64,000 nucleotides of DNA, taken from positions 7,192,001-7,256,000 of the forward strand of contig CM066287.1 in assembly GCA_033816765.1 (NCBI GenBank). The letters run 5' to 3'. Each line of letters starts with the position of its first letter. Position 1 is the first letter of the stretch. Origin of the DNA: Nothopassalora personata. Its lineage: Eukaryota > Ascomycota > Dothideomycetes > Mycosphaerellales > Mycosphaerellaceae. Below are positions 1-11,882 of the stretch, piece by piece. The notes under the pieces are model-generated. The model saw only the letters and a list, made by a program, of their open reading frames with translations, had not been told where the DNA came from and ran no database searches. The position numbers were made by a program, and so were the translations under genes.

Positions 1-987
1 TTTGAGGAGGTAATACCGTAATACCGCCAAAATAGGAGACACTAGATCGGATTGGTATTTGACGCTAGTCGCATTACAGTAGGGCCACGGGGGCATCTAG
101 AAGCACTATGACCAAATCAATCAATCAATTAATCAATCAGTCAATCGCATTATCCTCAGAGGGTGCGTCGGTGATGTCTTTCACCATTGGCATCAGTCCA
201 CAGGAATGCGAGTTCGCGAGCAATTCGGATCGTGAAACCGCTTCTGCTTACGCCTTGCTCCTGGGCCTGGTCCTGGTCAGGCACGTTGAAATGACAGGTG
301 CGCTGCATATGAGCATCCCAGGACCGGACCATCCCAGAACTCCTCCGCCCGAACCTTCACCAACTCCACGCTTGCGAAGTACAGCAGGAGGTAGGCTGCC
401 AGCACTCATCATTGATGATGCTTTAAATATGTACAAAACGCTTGAATCAAAGACCGTTGGGGCCTGGAAGCTCCCTCGGGCGTGTGGCTGATCCGAGCAT
501 GCGGAGAAGGTAGATCATGTCTCGCGTCGTACCTTCACAACGGGCTAGACGTTTATAGACAGACATCACATGTCTAACACTGAACCGCCACTAGCCAACA
601 CAGTCCGTACATAGTCCCGCACTTGAGTGCGGAGCACGTAGTTCGTAGGGGTCGTTTGAAACTGCTCTTCTGCTTCACCATCGATAACAATAATAAGCTT
701 GCTCCCGCCCAGGGCATCGCTGCAACAGACGATCGTCCCTCTGGTTCGTCACAGACGGCACACGGCACAGCAGGGGACTCCCTTCACCGCTGCCGTACTT
801 GACCTTGAGCAACACCAGAATTGTCCCATCCGAACTGATCCACGCCGCTCCAGTTGACTGACATGCCCGTATCACCTCTTCTTTTCTGACGACTGCACTC
901 TCCTCGCCTCCGGTCTCTTTGCGCGTCCGACACGACTGACCAACTATCCTACTTTTCCGCTGGTGTTTAATTCGTCTGCCCGCGACA
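1..987. other. left-edge region without a supported gene
   Basis: Only short ORFs with no recognisable domain and no consistent codon bias are present on either strand. The right end is the presumed promoter and 5' UTR of the glutaredoxin gene starting at 988. A tetranucleotide repeat lies near 114-146. Confidence 0.6.
114..146. repeat. AATC tetranucleotide microsatellite
   Basis: Imperfect tandem copies of AATC, with single-base variants (ATTA, AGTC), run for about 33 bp. A shorter version of the same motif occurs in the first intron of RLI1 near 4555-4570. Confidence 0.8.
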
Positions 988-1933
988 ATGCCTTCTGGCA
1001 GGCAGTTCAAGGTCATTGGCCTCGTGACATTACTGGTGGTTCTGGTGCTGTACTACGTGACCAATGGCGAACGTCTGACACACGAATCGGAATTCTACAA
1101 GAAGACTGTCAGAGCTATGGAGCATAAAAAGGCAGCAGCGGAGAAGGAAGCAACATACGTCAAGGAGAAGGAGACACAGGAACGCATTGAACGATTGCAA
1201 AAGGAGCACGATGCCGCGACGGCGACGCTTGCGACCAGCAAATCGACAGAGGCCGCAGCGCCTGGACCCCGACCGCAGAAACAGAAACCGATAGTGGATG
1301 ATTTGCCTAGTGGGGAGAAGAGTGTTGCGGGTAGGAAGAAGATGCAAGATGGTAAGATAGTTGACAAGAAACCTGCGTCTGACAACGCCGATGGAGTTGC
1401 GAAGGTTGGCAACGTCGCAGCAAAGACATCCAGCGCAGCCAAGGGCGCAAGCGAGGAGAAAGAGACAGACGAAGATCACGAAGTGGAAGCAGAGCTGAAC
1501 GGGATCCTGAAGAAAGGCCCGATCATCGTCTTCTCGAAAAGCTACTGTCCCTTCAGCAAGAACGCGAAAGTAGGTTCTAATTCCGCATGGCGACAATCTC
1601 GATCCCGACTAACACTTCCCGCAGCACATCCTCCTCGACCTCTACACCATCTACCCGAAACCTTACGTCGTGGAACTCGACCACCACAAACTCGGCTCCG
1701 CCCTCCAAGACGCACTCCTCGAATCCACAGGCCGACGAACAGTACCAAACGTACTGATCAATGGCAAGTCCATCGGCGGTGGCGACGAAATCCAAGCCCT
1801 TCACGACAACGACAAGATCATCGACACAATTAAAGCCATGGGCGGTAAGAGGATCATGAGCGTTGAGAGGAACAAGGACTCCCAGAGTGGACGTCATGGG
1901 ACGAGGGCGGAGGTAAAGTTCAAGACGCGATAG
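988..1933 (+). CDS. membrane-anchored monothiol glutaredoxin (Grx6/Grx7-like)
   Basis: Two exons, 988-1569 and 1625-1933, join across a 55-nt GTAGGT...CAG intron to give 296 aa. Residues about 8-25 form one hydrophobic segment after a short basic start, as in a signal anchor. A charged Lys/Glu/Ala-rich stalk of about 140 residues follows, then a glutaredoxin domain from about residue 175. The active site reads CPFS (Cys near 187), a monothiol-type motif because the second cysteine is replaced by Ser. The cis-Pro TVPN and the GGxDE glutathione-binding motif follow. The yeast relatives Grx6 and Grx7 are type II membrane proteins of the ER/Golgi lumen handling glutathione-dependent redox. The location here is inferred from the anchor. 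Without the splice, the first exon reads into a meaningless tail. Confidence 0.88.
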
Positions 1934-2555
1934 GTTCACGGGTGGCGACACTTTGAAGTGTGGATGCCTGGATGCGCATGCTTCGAGTCGAGAAGCAACC
2001 GAATTCGAAGCTCAAGGCGTTTATCGGGATTGGTTGTTGAATGATACCCATGGTAATGGTAGGGCGGCCAAAATGCTAATGCGGGAAGCAAGGCAAGCAA
2101 AGAAAGGAAATGGAGATGGTCGAGCAGCTTCAGGATGTGACGGCGATGTGCTAGGAAATTATCGTGGGAGGGGAAGGGAAATGCTCTTCAGTAGATGTAT
2201 AGCATCATTGGAGTAGAAAGATGGGAATGAACAGGCCTGAACAACGTTCGGCACGACCTACTTTCTGTGCCAGGAAATCTTTCTTAGCTGCTTCACACCG
2301 ATAAGTTGATTAGTTGTCGCCCGAGTAGCAACATAACACATGATCTAGTAGGTGATCTGATCACGTTTGATTTATTGGTTGCACAAGGTCGTGCCTAGCT
2401 GTTCTATGTCATCTCTGCAGTGCCGACTTTCTGCTCTCTCCACCCATGTCCGTCTTGGCTCCGCCAACGGCTCCTGCGCTCTGATGGCTATGCTGCTAGC
2501 GCGCTCAATCAACACTCGTCAATCATTGACCTGTTCATGATATCATTGAGCTTCA
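1934..2555. other. intergenic, no gene recognised
   Basis: This interval holds the 3' flank of the glutaredoxin gene and the downstream side of the minus-strand RLI1 transcript. Short ORFs here have no recognisable features. The coding-like tail of the RLI1 side begins at 2556. Confidence 0.5.
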
Positions 2556-2747
2556 TCAGGACGGAGCATCTTCCCCGGCGAGAGCGGCGTCCTCGTCATC
2601 TTCCTCCTCGCCGTCCTCTTGCTCCAACGCCTGATCGGCGCCGCTCTTGACACAGCGCCGGCGCTTGGTGCCTGCATTCTTGGCTATTCTCAGCTTGGAT
2701 CCGCCCTTGGCGGTCTTGACAAATTCAACGTCCGCGGCGCCTTTCAG
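2556..2747 (-). other. coding-like open frame just after the RLI1 stop (-1 frame)
   Basis: Immediately past the RLI1 TGA (2744-2746), the minus strand has an uninterrupted frame of about 63 codons ending at a TGA at 2556-2558. It lies in the -1 frame relative to RLI1. Its codons favour C or G at the third position (GCC, AAG, GAC, GTC) as the genes here do. The translation is basic (KTAKGGSKLRIAKNAGTKRRR) followed by an acidic stretch rich in Glu and Asp, resembling the tail of a nuclear protein. It has no ATG, and no good splice acceptor precedes it. I cannot tell whether it is an alternative last exon, a relic, or chance. Confidence 0.35.
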
Positions 2748-4630
2748 GATTCTTCTTCCAAGAAGAAGTAATTGCCAGTGGACTTCTGCTCGTGGTCCAG
2801 CTGAGAGTCGAGCTTGTTGATGCGTGGGCGATAGGTGTTTGGATCACGACGGAAAGTGACATCCAAATTCTTCAAGAACTTGTTGCAACCAGTCAACAAG
2901 CTCTCTGGTGCGTTTGCGCGGGACTTCTTGGATGGTTGACCATCGAAGACGATGACACGGTCTGCGAGGTAGGTGGCCATAATGAAATCGTGCTCGACGA
3001 CGAAGGCGGTCTTCTTCGAGTGCATGATAAATCGCTTGATGACGCGAGCTGCGATGATACGTTGCTCGGAATCGAGGTACGCAGATGGTTCGTCGATCAG
3101 GTAGATATCGGCCGGAATACCGAGCGCAAGCACGATGGCGACACGCTGCAACTCGCCACCGGACAAGTTCTGCACTTCCTGGTCGATGAAATCGTCCATC
3201 TTGAGTGGTTTGTAGACATCAGTCTGGAATTGTGGTGACAGGAAGGCAGCCTTGATCTTCTTGAAGAACAGTTGGCGCACGGTACCAGTGAACTTTGGTG
3301 TGATCTTCTGTGGTTTCATGCTGATGTTCATGGGAGGAATCTTCTTGCCATCGTCAGGCTTTTGGGCACCAGCAAGCATCTTACAGAAAGTGGTCTTTCC
3401 GGTGCCGTTCTCTCCCATCATGACGAGGATCTCAGAGTCTGTGAAGTCACCTGCCTTGACCGTGAGGTTGAAGCCGCCCAATGTGCAGGACATATCAGGA
3501 TATCCATAAGCGCGGTTCTTGTCAGCCAGGTACTCTTCACCAGCTTCACCCACTCGGAAAGTAAGCGACTCCTCACGGAAACGCAAGTTTTCGGTTGGGA
3601 TGTTGCCGTCGAGGAAGATGTTGATACCTTCACGGACAGAGAAAGGAGCGGTGACGACACCATAGACGGCGGGCTTTCCGTAGAGCACGCAAATGTAATC
3701 TGAGAGGTAGTCCAGGATCGACAAATCGTGCTCGACGACGATGACATATGAGTTGGGTCCAAGGAGACTGCGAATCATACGACCAGCTGCGAGACGTTGC
3801 TTGACATCCAAGAAGGACGAAGGCTCGTCGAACATGTAGACATCGGCCTTTTGCACGCAGACCATGGCGATGGCAAAACGTTGCAGCTCGCCACCAGATA
3901 GAAGGTCAACATCACGGTCCCAGACCTGCTTCAGCTCCAGCTCGGTGGTGATCTCATCGAGTCGTGCCGCATCCACTTGTGAGCGTTGCGTGATGATGAA
4001 GCCGACCGTCCTGTTCGTGCCCTTGATAGCCTTGGGGATCTGGTCCACATACTGTGGCTTGGTAACAGCCTTCAGGTTGTCCTCCAGCACCTTTGTAAAG
4101 TAGTTTTGCAATTCAGATCCTCGGAAGTGCTTGAGCACCTCTTCCCAGTCCGGCGGGTCATCGTATTTGCCCAAGTTCGGCTTCATTTTCCCAGCCAGAA
4201 TCTTCAATGCCGTACTCTTTCCAATACCGTTCGTTCCCACCAAGCCCAGCACCTGTCCGGGTCTTGGCATAGGCAGTCGGTGCAGCTTGAAGCTGTTGGC
4301 GCTGTATCGGTGGGTGACCTGAGTCTCGAGGTTGGTGGGCAAATTGATGATGTTGATGGCGTCAAACGGGCACTTCTTGGGGCAGATACCACAGCCGATA
4401 CACAGTCGCTCCGATATGAAGGCGATCTTGGAGGAGGCGTCGACTTCGATGCACAGCTTGCCCGTCCGCACGACTGGACATGACTTTTTGCACTCTTGCC
4501 TGCATTTCTTCGGCTTGCACTTGTCCGAGTTGACGATGGCGATACTGCACACAAACAATCAATCAATCAGTGGCCTGTTCCTCTTCCCGCTATTCTCGAG
4601 TCTGACCCACCGCGTCAATTTGTCCGACAT
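2744..4630 (-). CDS. RLI1: ribosome recycling ATPase Rli1/ABCE1
   Basis: Exon 1 (4611-4630) encodes MSDKLTR. It joins across a 66-nt GTGGGT...CAG intron to exon 2 (2744-4544), giving 606 aa, close to yeast Rli1 (608). The N-terminus carries two 4Fe-4S cluster motifs, [15 protein letters not shown] and [12 protein letters not shown]. Two ABC ATPase domains follow. Each has a Walker A (GTNGIGKST and GENGTGKTT), an LSGGELQR signature and a Walker B leading into DEPS. The family splits 80S/pre-40S ribosomes after termination and takes part in initiation and ribosome export, in cytosol and nucleus. The short first exon is required: reading the long ORF from its own first ATG at 4558 gives a non-conserved start. 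It shares a roughly 650-bp divergent region with CHD1. Confidence 0.97.
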
Positions 4631-5278
4631 CTTGGCTGCTGTTGCTGCGGATGATGGTCGAATTTGGCGGTGGGGGCAGCAGCAAGACAATAGCAAAGGT
4701 CAAGCGACGCTTTTGGTAGTCGCCGGGCGAGTCACGATGTCCAGCAGTGAAGCGAGCCCAAGATGTCGTCGCAGTGGCTCTGTTTCTGTTTCTGTGGTGG
4801 TTACTGGAAAATTATGTGCCGCTGTGCTGGCTGTAATAATGTATTCACTGCACGTAATTGGGTGGGCACATCGAGGGGTCAGTTTTGGGGCGAGGGGTGG
4901 GTAGTTAGCAAGCGAAGCGTGACCGTGACTGCAGCTGCGAGAAGTCGTGGACATGCAGCGCGCAGCCCAGAGCACGAGCGCTCTCGGCTTCAGGACTCGC
5001 GGATCATATCGTCCATGGTGAAGCATTGCGATAACTGTTGAACATACGAATGTGATACAGCAAATCCTGCCGACGTTAGCCATCGCCCTAGTCTGCAGCA
5101 TCCGAGCCTTCTGGGGAGTCGACTCCGTCACGGCGGCTCAGTCCTCAGGCGATGAATTTCGGCCGCCCTTGCCCCGTCTCATGGACCATCTTCAACTGCT
5201 CATTCACGAACTCCGACCTGAACACACCCACCGACATCCCACCCCTTGAATCGTGCTGCCACCGAGGCCACTGCAATC
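4631..5278. promoter_or_regulatory. divergent intergenic region RLI1/CHD1
   Basis: About 650 bp separate the RLI1 start (minus) from the first proposed CHD1 ATG (plus). It presumably holds both core promoters. I see no convincing TATA box or other named site, and short ORFs here look non-coding. Confidence 0.5.
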
Positions 5279-8200
5279 ATGGCCTGTAAGTAACATCGTC
5301 TACCCTTTCTGTGCTTTTTTTCAGCCGCAACTTCGGGCCACGCGACACGACTCGGCGGGCGAGAGACAGCCATCACGAGAGCCCGATCGATGCCATATTC
5401 CATCCCCATCCCACCTCGCACCTCTCCGGACCGCCGATATCGAGTCCTACGCCCACTTCTCGACACGCCGAAGCGAACGCAATAGTCACTGGGTCGCCGG
5501 GTCCCGCCAGCTGGCCGACCGAAGCCTCCTGCGCCCTCTGATCACCAGGCCTCATTTCACGGTCGGACTTGGTTGTTCTAGCATTGATAGCAGTCCCTCT
5601 ATCGCCCAGGCGGGGGAACCGGTCGCGTAGTGCTTGCGGATGCACCTGCCAAATTTCAGCTCCAGGCGAATGCTGAAGCCTGAGATATCGTGCTGACACG
5701 GTGCCTCATTAGCGGTGCCTCTACTCCTGCCCACCCAGCCACTGTCATCTAACGATATGGCTATGACCAACGGCCATGCTGAAGAGGTCAACTCGAGTCC
5801 ACCGAGATCATCACCCCAGCCCACACACGACGAGAGCGAGCTGCCCGACGCAGGCGACATTCCTACCAACACCATATCACATGCCGCTCCACAAGACGAA
5901 GCACATTCGGACGACGATGCCATACACGACATGGCAACGTCTTCACTTGATGAGGATGAAGATGCGCCCGGCGAGGACGATGCAGACTTTGACGACGCGT
6001 CACCTCCACCGGAGCAGACTGATGCAATGGACCACGACAGATCATCGTCCGAGTCTAGTTCGCGGCCTGGGAAGCGGAAAGCCGATGTCGACGATGAGGA
6101 GTACATGAAGCAGAACCCAGAGCTCTATGGCCTGCGGAGAAGTGTAGGTGCAGAGTTTTCACATCCGGCCAACCGCTTACTGATATGCTGCTACCAGGGC
6201 CGAGCACGACCTACACGTCGAGTGGTATGTTCTCCACCCCCTGTAAGGCAATAAGAACAACATATTGAGACTTTGAACAGGTCGACAGCTCCGATGAAGA
6301 CGACGATGACGATGTCAATACCGGCAGTAGGCGGAAGCGTCAGCGACTCGTTGGCGGCAGAGCACGTATGTCGTCGTCAACTCGCTCGACTTTCACGCAT
6401 CGATGGAGTACTAACATGTTGCGCAGCTTCAGTTCCTCAAGACCGAGAATCTTCCCGCATTGCTTCCTCCGCCGTCTCCGGATCAGAAGACGACACGTAC
6501 GGCGGTGAACGCGGCCGTACCTTCGCGAAGAAGCACAGACAAAAGATGCAGGCTATCGCTTCTGGCAGTGGCACGCCACAGCTCAGCGAAGTACGCTTCT
6601 CGTCGAGACGAGCTGCAAAGGTGACGAACTACAACGAGGCCGAAGACGATCTCGGCCTCAGCGAGGAGGATACCGAAGCCACACCCAACCACTACTATGT
6701 CGAGGACAATACGCCAGCGATCGATGTTGTGCTGAACCACCGGTTGAAGGAGGATGCAGGCATGTCTAGACATCCTAACACGAGCTTTCGACTCATGCTA
6801 ATCCACGCCCAGTTGAGTCGAGTAATCCTGAAAAGCACGACTATGAGTTCTACGTAAGTGTTGGCGTGCATCACGTGTCCTGTGAACATTCACTTACGCA
6901 CCCTACAGATCAAGTGGCAAGGCCAAGCACATTATCACGCAACCTGGCATCCATGGGCAGAACTTTCCTCATACAAAGGCTTCCGTCGATTGGAGAACTA
7001 CTTCCGCAAGGTCGTCAAGGCCGAGCTCAGCTTGACCCGCGATCCGGATGCCGCAATAGAAGACCGAGAACGATGGAACCTCGACCGCGAAGCCTACCTC
7101 GACTCTCTCAACGACTACAAACAAATTGAGCGTGTCATCGGAGCAAGAGATGGTGAAGAAGGCACCGAGTACTTCGTCAAGTGGAAGGGCTTGTTCTACG
7201 ACTCGTGCACCTGGGAGAGTGAAGCTCTTGTCAGTCAGGAGGCGCAGATTGAGATAGACCGCTTCCTCGATCGCTCCGCGAAGTTGCCCGTCTCTGATCG
7301 CAACGAGTCAAACCCCAATACTCGTGCCGCCTACAAGCCTTTCAGGTCACAGCCGAGCTATATCAAAGGTGGCCAGCTAAGGGATTTCCAGATCCATGGC
7401 CTCAACTTCCTGGCCCATCACTGGTGTAAGGGCAACAATGTCATCCTGGCAGACGAGATGGGACTCGGCAAGACTGTACAGACCTGTGCCTTCATCAATT
7501 GGCTGAGACATGACCGACGGCAGCAAGGACCGTTCATCGTTGTCGTCCCGCTTTCCACTATGCCTGCCTGGGCCGACACCTTCAATAACTGGACACCCGA
7601 TGTCAATTACGTTGTCTACAACGGCAACGAGGCTGCCCGCAAGATCATCCGCGAGTATGAGCTACTGGTTGATGGCAATACGAAGAAGGTGAAGTTCAAC
7701 GTCCTTCTCACCACCTACGAATACATTCTGGCCGATGCAACCTTCTTGTCACAATTGAAGTGGCAGTTCATGGCTGTTGACGAGGCTCATCGACTAAAGA
7801 ACCGCGAATCCCAGCTCTACGCAAAGCTTCTGGACTTCAATGCTCCGAGCAGACTCCTCATCACTGGCACGCCGATGCAGAACACACTGGGAGAGCTTTC
7901 TGCGTTAATGGACTTCCTCATGCCTGGCAAGATCTACGTTGAGGAGAACATCGACTTGACTTCGGAACACGCCAGCAGAAAACTTGCTGAGCTCACTGAT
8001 GCCATTTCACCGTACATGATTCGACGCACCAAGCAAAAGGTCGAGAATGATCTGCCTCCCAAGACGGAGAAGATTATTCGTGTCGAACTCTCAGATGTGC
8101 AGCTTGAGTACTACAAGAACATCCTCACGCGCAACTATGCTGCATTGAACGCTGGCGCAAAGGCTGGGAAGACCTCCCTTCTCAACATCATGATGGAACT

Positions 8201-10853
8201 CAAGAAGGCTAGCAATCATCCTTTCATGTTCCCGAATGCCGAGGAGCGCCTGCTGGCTGGCAGCGAGAGTCGAGACGATCTGCTCAAAGCGATGATCACA
8301 TCAAGTGGCAAGCTGATGCTTCTTGACCAGCTGCTTACCAAGATGAAGAAAGACGGTCACCGAGTCTTGATCTTCAGCCAGATGGTGAAGATGCTGGACA
8401 TCCTTGGTGACTATCTTACACTTCGTGGCCACCAGTTCCAACGATTGGACGGCACCATTGCTGCAGGGCCGAGGCGAATGGCCATTGATCACTTCAACGC
8501 ACCCGACAGCCAGGATTTCACGTTCCTGCTGTCCACTCGTGCTGGTGGTTTGGGAATCAATCTCATGACTGCCGACACTGTCATCCTGTTCGACTCTGAT
8601 TGGAATCCTCAAGCCGATTTGCAAGCCATGGCTCGCGCTCACCGAATCGGGCAGAAGAAGCCCGTCACAATTTACCGGTTCGTGTCGAAGGACACTGTCG
8701 AGGAAGAAGTTCTTGAGCGCGCTCGTAACAAGCTGATGCTGGAGTTCATCACCATACAACGAGGCGTGACTGACAAGGATGCTCGCGATCTTGGCGAACG
8801 CATGAACCGTGTCGGTGCCAGCACTGCGGAACCAACATCATCGGACGACATCTCTCAGATCCTCAAGAAGCGTGGCCAGAAGATGTTTGAACAGTCCGGT
8901 AACCAACGGAAGCTGGAGGAGCTGGACATCGACGCAGTCCTCGAGAATGCCGAAGAGCACAAGACCGAGCAACCAGAGGGCATGACCACTGACGGTGGCG
9001 AAGAGTTCCTGCGCAGCTTCGAGTACACCGACGTCAAGATCGACCTCGAATGGGATGACATTATCCCCAAGCACGAACTCGACAAGATCAAAGAGGAAGA
9101 GCGAAAGAAGGAAGAGGAGCAGTATCTCGAGAGCGTCATCGAAGCGAACCAGCCTAGAAAGCGGAAGGCCGCCGGAGATGAGGGCCGAGAGCAACGAGCG
9201 GCGAAGAAACGTGCTCGGGACATGATGCCGCAACCCGAAGAGGGCGATGACGATGCCGAAGACTCCGATCCTGGTGCTGATCCCAAGCGCCCGCTGGGTG
9301 AGAAGGAATGCCGCCATCTCATCAGAGCCTACGAACGGTTCGGTGCCATGTCGGAGAAGCAGGACGAGATCATCAAAGAGGCTCGCCTGCTCGGACGGGA
9401 CGTTGATACCGTGAAGGACACCCTTCAGGACATCATCGACACGGCTGTTCGCCTGCAGAAAGAGCACGCTGACCACCTTTTGGAGGTCGAGCGCACCACC
9501 AACAAACCTGTGACTAAGAAAGAGAAGAAAGCCGTTCTGTTCGATTTCCGTGGAGTCAAGCGCCTGAACGCTCAGACCCTCACCGAGCGACCAGAAGAAA
9601 TGCGCATGCTCCGCGACTGCATTGCTCAGGTACCTGACTGGAGAATGTTTCGAGTCACGGAGGCGTCCAAGCCTGCATCGTATACTTGCGAATGGGGTGC
9701 CAAAGAAGATGGCATGCTCTGTGTCGGCATTGCAAAACATGGTTACGGTGCATGGGTGCCTATCCGCGACGATCCCGAGCTCGGCTTGACAGACAAGTTC
9801 TACCTCGAAGAGCACCGTGTCGGTGCCAAAGAGGAGCGGACTAAAGGCGGCGAAGAGAGCAAAGTGGCCAAGTCCCCAGGCGCCGTCCACCTGGTTCGAC
9901 GAGCAAACTACCTCATCAGTGTGCTCAAAGACAAGACAAGTAACGGCACTAATCCGCAGGCTAAGAAGGCGATCGAGAATCATCACCGGAACAACAGGAA
10001 ACATCTTGGCCAGTTCCACGGACGTGTGTCTACTCCAGGACAATCTGGAAGCCCCGCGCCGGATAGACGCCATAAGATGCATCAATCCGACATCCGCAAC
10101 AGCATGGATCGCCGTGGTGGGCACGCCTCTCCCAACGGTCATCCTGGTCATCGCAAGTCAGACAGCAGGCATCGCATGTCCGAAGAACGCAGATCGGGAC
10201 ATCACCGCAACGGCAGCTCACCAATGATCACGAATGGTACCTCCCATAAGCAGCTCTCCGAGTCCGAGCAACGCATTCGGAAGATACTGGATCCAATCAG
10301 CAGCGCACTCGCAAAGGTCAACGGGGCGACGAAGAAGAAGATCCCCGATGACGACGAACGACTCAAGATGATCAAAGCAGGCCTGTTGACCATTGGCAAT
10401 CACATCAACGGACAAGTCCGCAGCAACGGCCAAGCATCCATGGAGGACAAGATGTGGGACCATGTATCTGAGCATTACTGGCCGCAGTCCAAGTCGAGCG
10501 AGAAGCGGGTGTCGGGTCGCAAGCTTCGGGATATGTACAAGAAGATCTCTGGCAAGGACAGCGCTGCGGCTGCTTTAAAGACAACACCGGTTAAGCCCAA
10601 GCCGGTTGCTCCTGCCGCGGCGTCCTCTTCAGCCAACGGTAGTGCCACAATTCCCAAGCCAGATGGTACATCGCCAGCAGCGATCAAGCCGGAGACAGCG
10701 GTGGAGACCAAGGAGGTCAAAGCAGAAAGCGCTGCACCGCCGGACGTCAAGGCCCAGTCGCCAGATGTCAAGGCCCGGTCGCCCGAGGCCACGAGCGGCA
10801 TCAAGTCCGAGATCAAGGCGGATTCAGAGGCTCCAGCGAACGACGCGCAGTAG
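5279..10853 (+). CDS. CHD1: chromodomain-helicase-DNA-binding ATPase Chd1
   Basis: Proposed exons are 5279-5285, 5713-6143, 6198-6224, 6281-6365, 6427-6759, 6813-6853 and 6909-10853, giving about 1622 aa. The first intron is 427 nt, with GTAAGT donor, CTGAC branch point and TAG acceptor. If it is rejected, the ATG at 5757 gives about 1605 aa. An acidic N-terminus precedes tandem chromodomains (second one: YFVKWKGLFYDSCTWE). The SNF2 ATPase follows with DEMGLGKT near residue 490, a DEAH box near 600 and helicase C ending ARAHRIGQKKPV. Then come a SANT/SLIDE-like region and the CHD1 helical C-terminal domain (about 1424-1520). Chd1 slides and spaces nucleosomes behind RNA polymerase II. The intron inside chromodomain 1 appears to be of GC-AG type. 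Confidence 0.95.
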
Positions 10854-11498
10854 ACCCGCGCGACACTCGCTGGGGAAATCGTGATGACATTGCACAGAAC
10901 GCATGGGTATGGATGTTTACAAAACCACTGGACATAACCAAGCAGCATCTGGAAAGGCGTACAGAGAATTACTACACGGCGCAGGGGTTCTGCGTAAACG
11001 AATCAGCTGAACAACAGCACTGGAAAAGCAAAAGTGTCCGGACGGATTGAATGGGATCAATTGTGTCAGTTGGCGACACACGTGCTTATCTGCATAGAAG
11101 ACGCCGGCGAAGCGTTGTCAAGGAGTTGGCATTCTGTTTACTTGAGCGAAGAGAGATATGTGGACATGAGCGAAGATACGTGAAATACTTGTACCACTAG
11201 AGAGAGAGAGAGAGAGCACTCGCCACTACATGCTAGATGTCGAGAAGACGATACCCCAATGATAATGTTGTCGCAACAATGCGCAAAAGAAAGTGGTCTG
11301 TGCGCCGTTTGGACTTCATGTTCTGAATCTCAATCTCGAAAGCTTCACTTCTTACCATCACATCTCATGCTTTGAAGTCTGCGCCAGTTTCCTACACAGC
11401 AATCCTACCACGACACTTCGACTCGACTCTGCATCCTCGTCATCACACCACCAGCATAGGCGCAGTGCGTGACCTGCTCGGCACGTACCGGCGTCAAG
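10854..11498. other. intergenic CHD1 to LSM8
   Basis: This 645-bp gap holds the CHD1 3' UTR and the LSM8 promoter, with a (GA)n run at 11199-11216. No ORF with recognisable features. Confidence 0.5.
11199..11216. repeat. (AG)9 dinucleotide microsatellite
   Basis: Perfect alternating AG run of 18 bp in the CHD1-LSM8 intergenic region, roughly 280 bp upstream of the LSM8 start. Confidence 0.85.
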
Positions 11499-11882
11499 AT
11501 GTCGTTAAACAGCTACCTCAACAGTAAGACTCTCCTCGCCCAACAGGCCACAGTATGCGCCTTATGCTCACAGCCTTCACACAGCCTAGACTGACTTCCT
11601 CTTGATCTAGAGAAAGTATGCCTGATCCTGGTCGATGGCCGCTGCATGGTCGGAAACCTCATATCTTGCGATAATGTCACGAACCTCGCGCTGGAGAATT
11701 GCGTTGAACGCATCATCAGGTCACCCGACGAGGACGAACCGAGTGAAGAGGAGCCGAGGGGACTATTCATGGTGAGAGGAGACAATGTTGTGGTGTGCGG
11801 ACTGGTGGATGAGGAGTTGGATGGGAGTATCGATTGGACGAAGGTGAAGGGCAATGAGATTGGGACGACGAAGCATGTATGA
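11499..11882 (+). CDS. LSM8: U6 snRNA-associated Sm-like protein Lsm8
   Basis: Exon 1 (11499-11523) encodes MSLNSYLN. An 87-nt GTAAGA...TAG intron joins it to exon 2 (11611-11882), giving 98 aa, the usual Lsm8 size. The Sm fold is visible: Sm1 as VCLILVDGRCMVGNLISCDNVTNLAL, and Sm2 as GLFMVRGDNVVVCGLVDEE. The VRGDN form and length fit Lsm8 rather than Lsm1. Lsm8 defines the nuclear Lsm2-8 ring that binds the U6 snRNA 3' end and supports splicing, whereas Lsm1-7 acts in cytoplasmic decay. The start is set by the first exon, because the second exon has no ATG before the Sm1 motif. Confidence 0.95.

Noticed and set aside
108..491. 127-codon plus-strand ORF at the left edge
   Set aside because: Begins in a microsatellite, has low-complexity translation and no recognisable domain; the opposite frame is equally open.
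2744..2746. Simple stop-codon readthrough of RLI1
   Set aside because: The in-frame continuation hits another stop after 17 codons and is not protein-like; only the -1 frame looks coding.
8838..10151. 437-codon minus-strand ORF inside CHD1
   Set aside because: Antisense shadow of the well-conserved Chd1 frame caused by codon bias; no domain.
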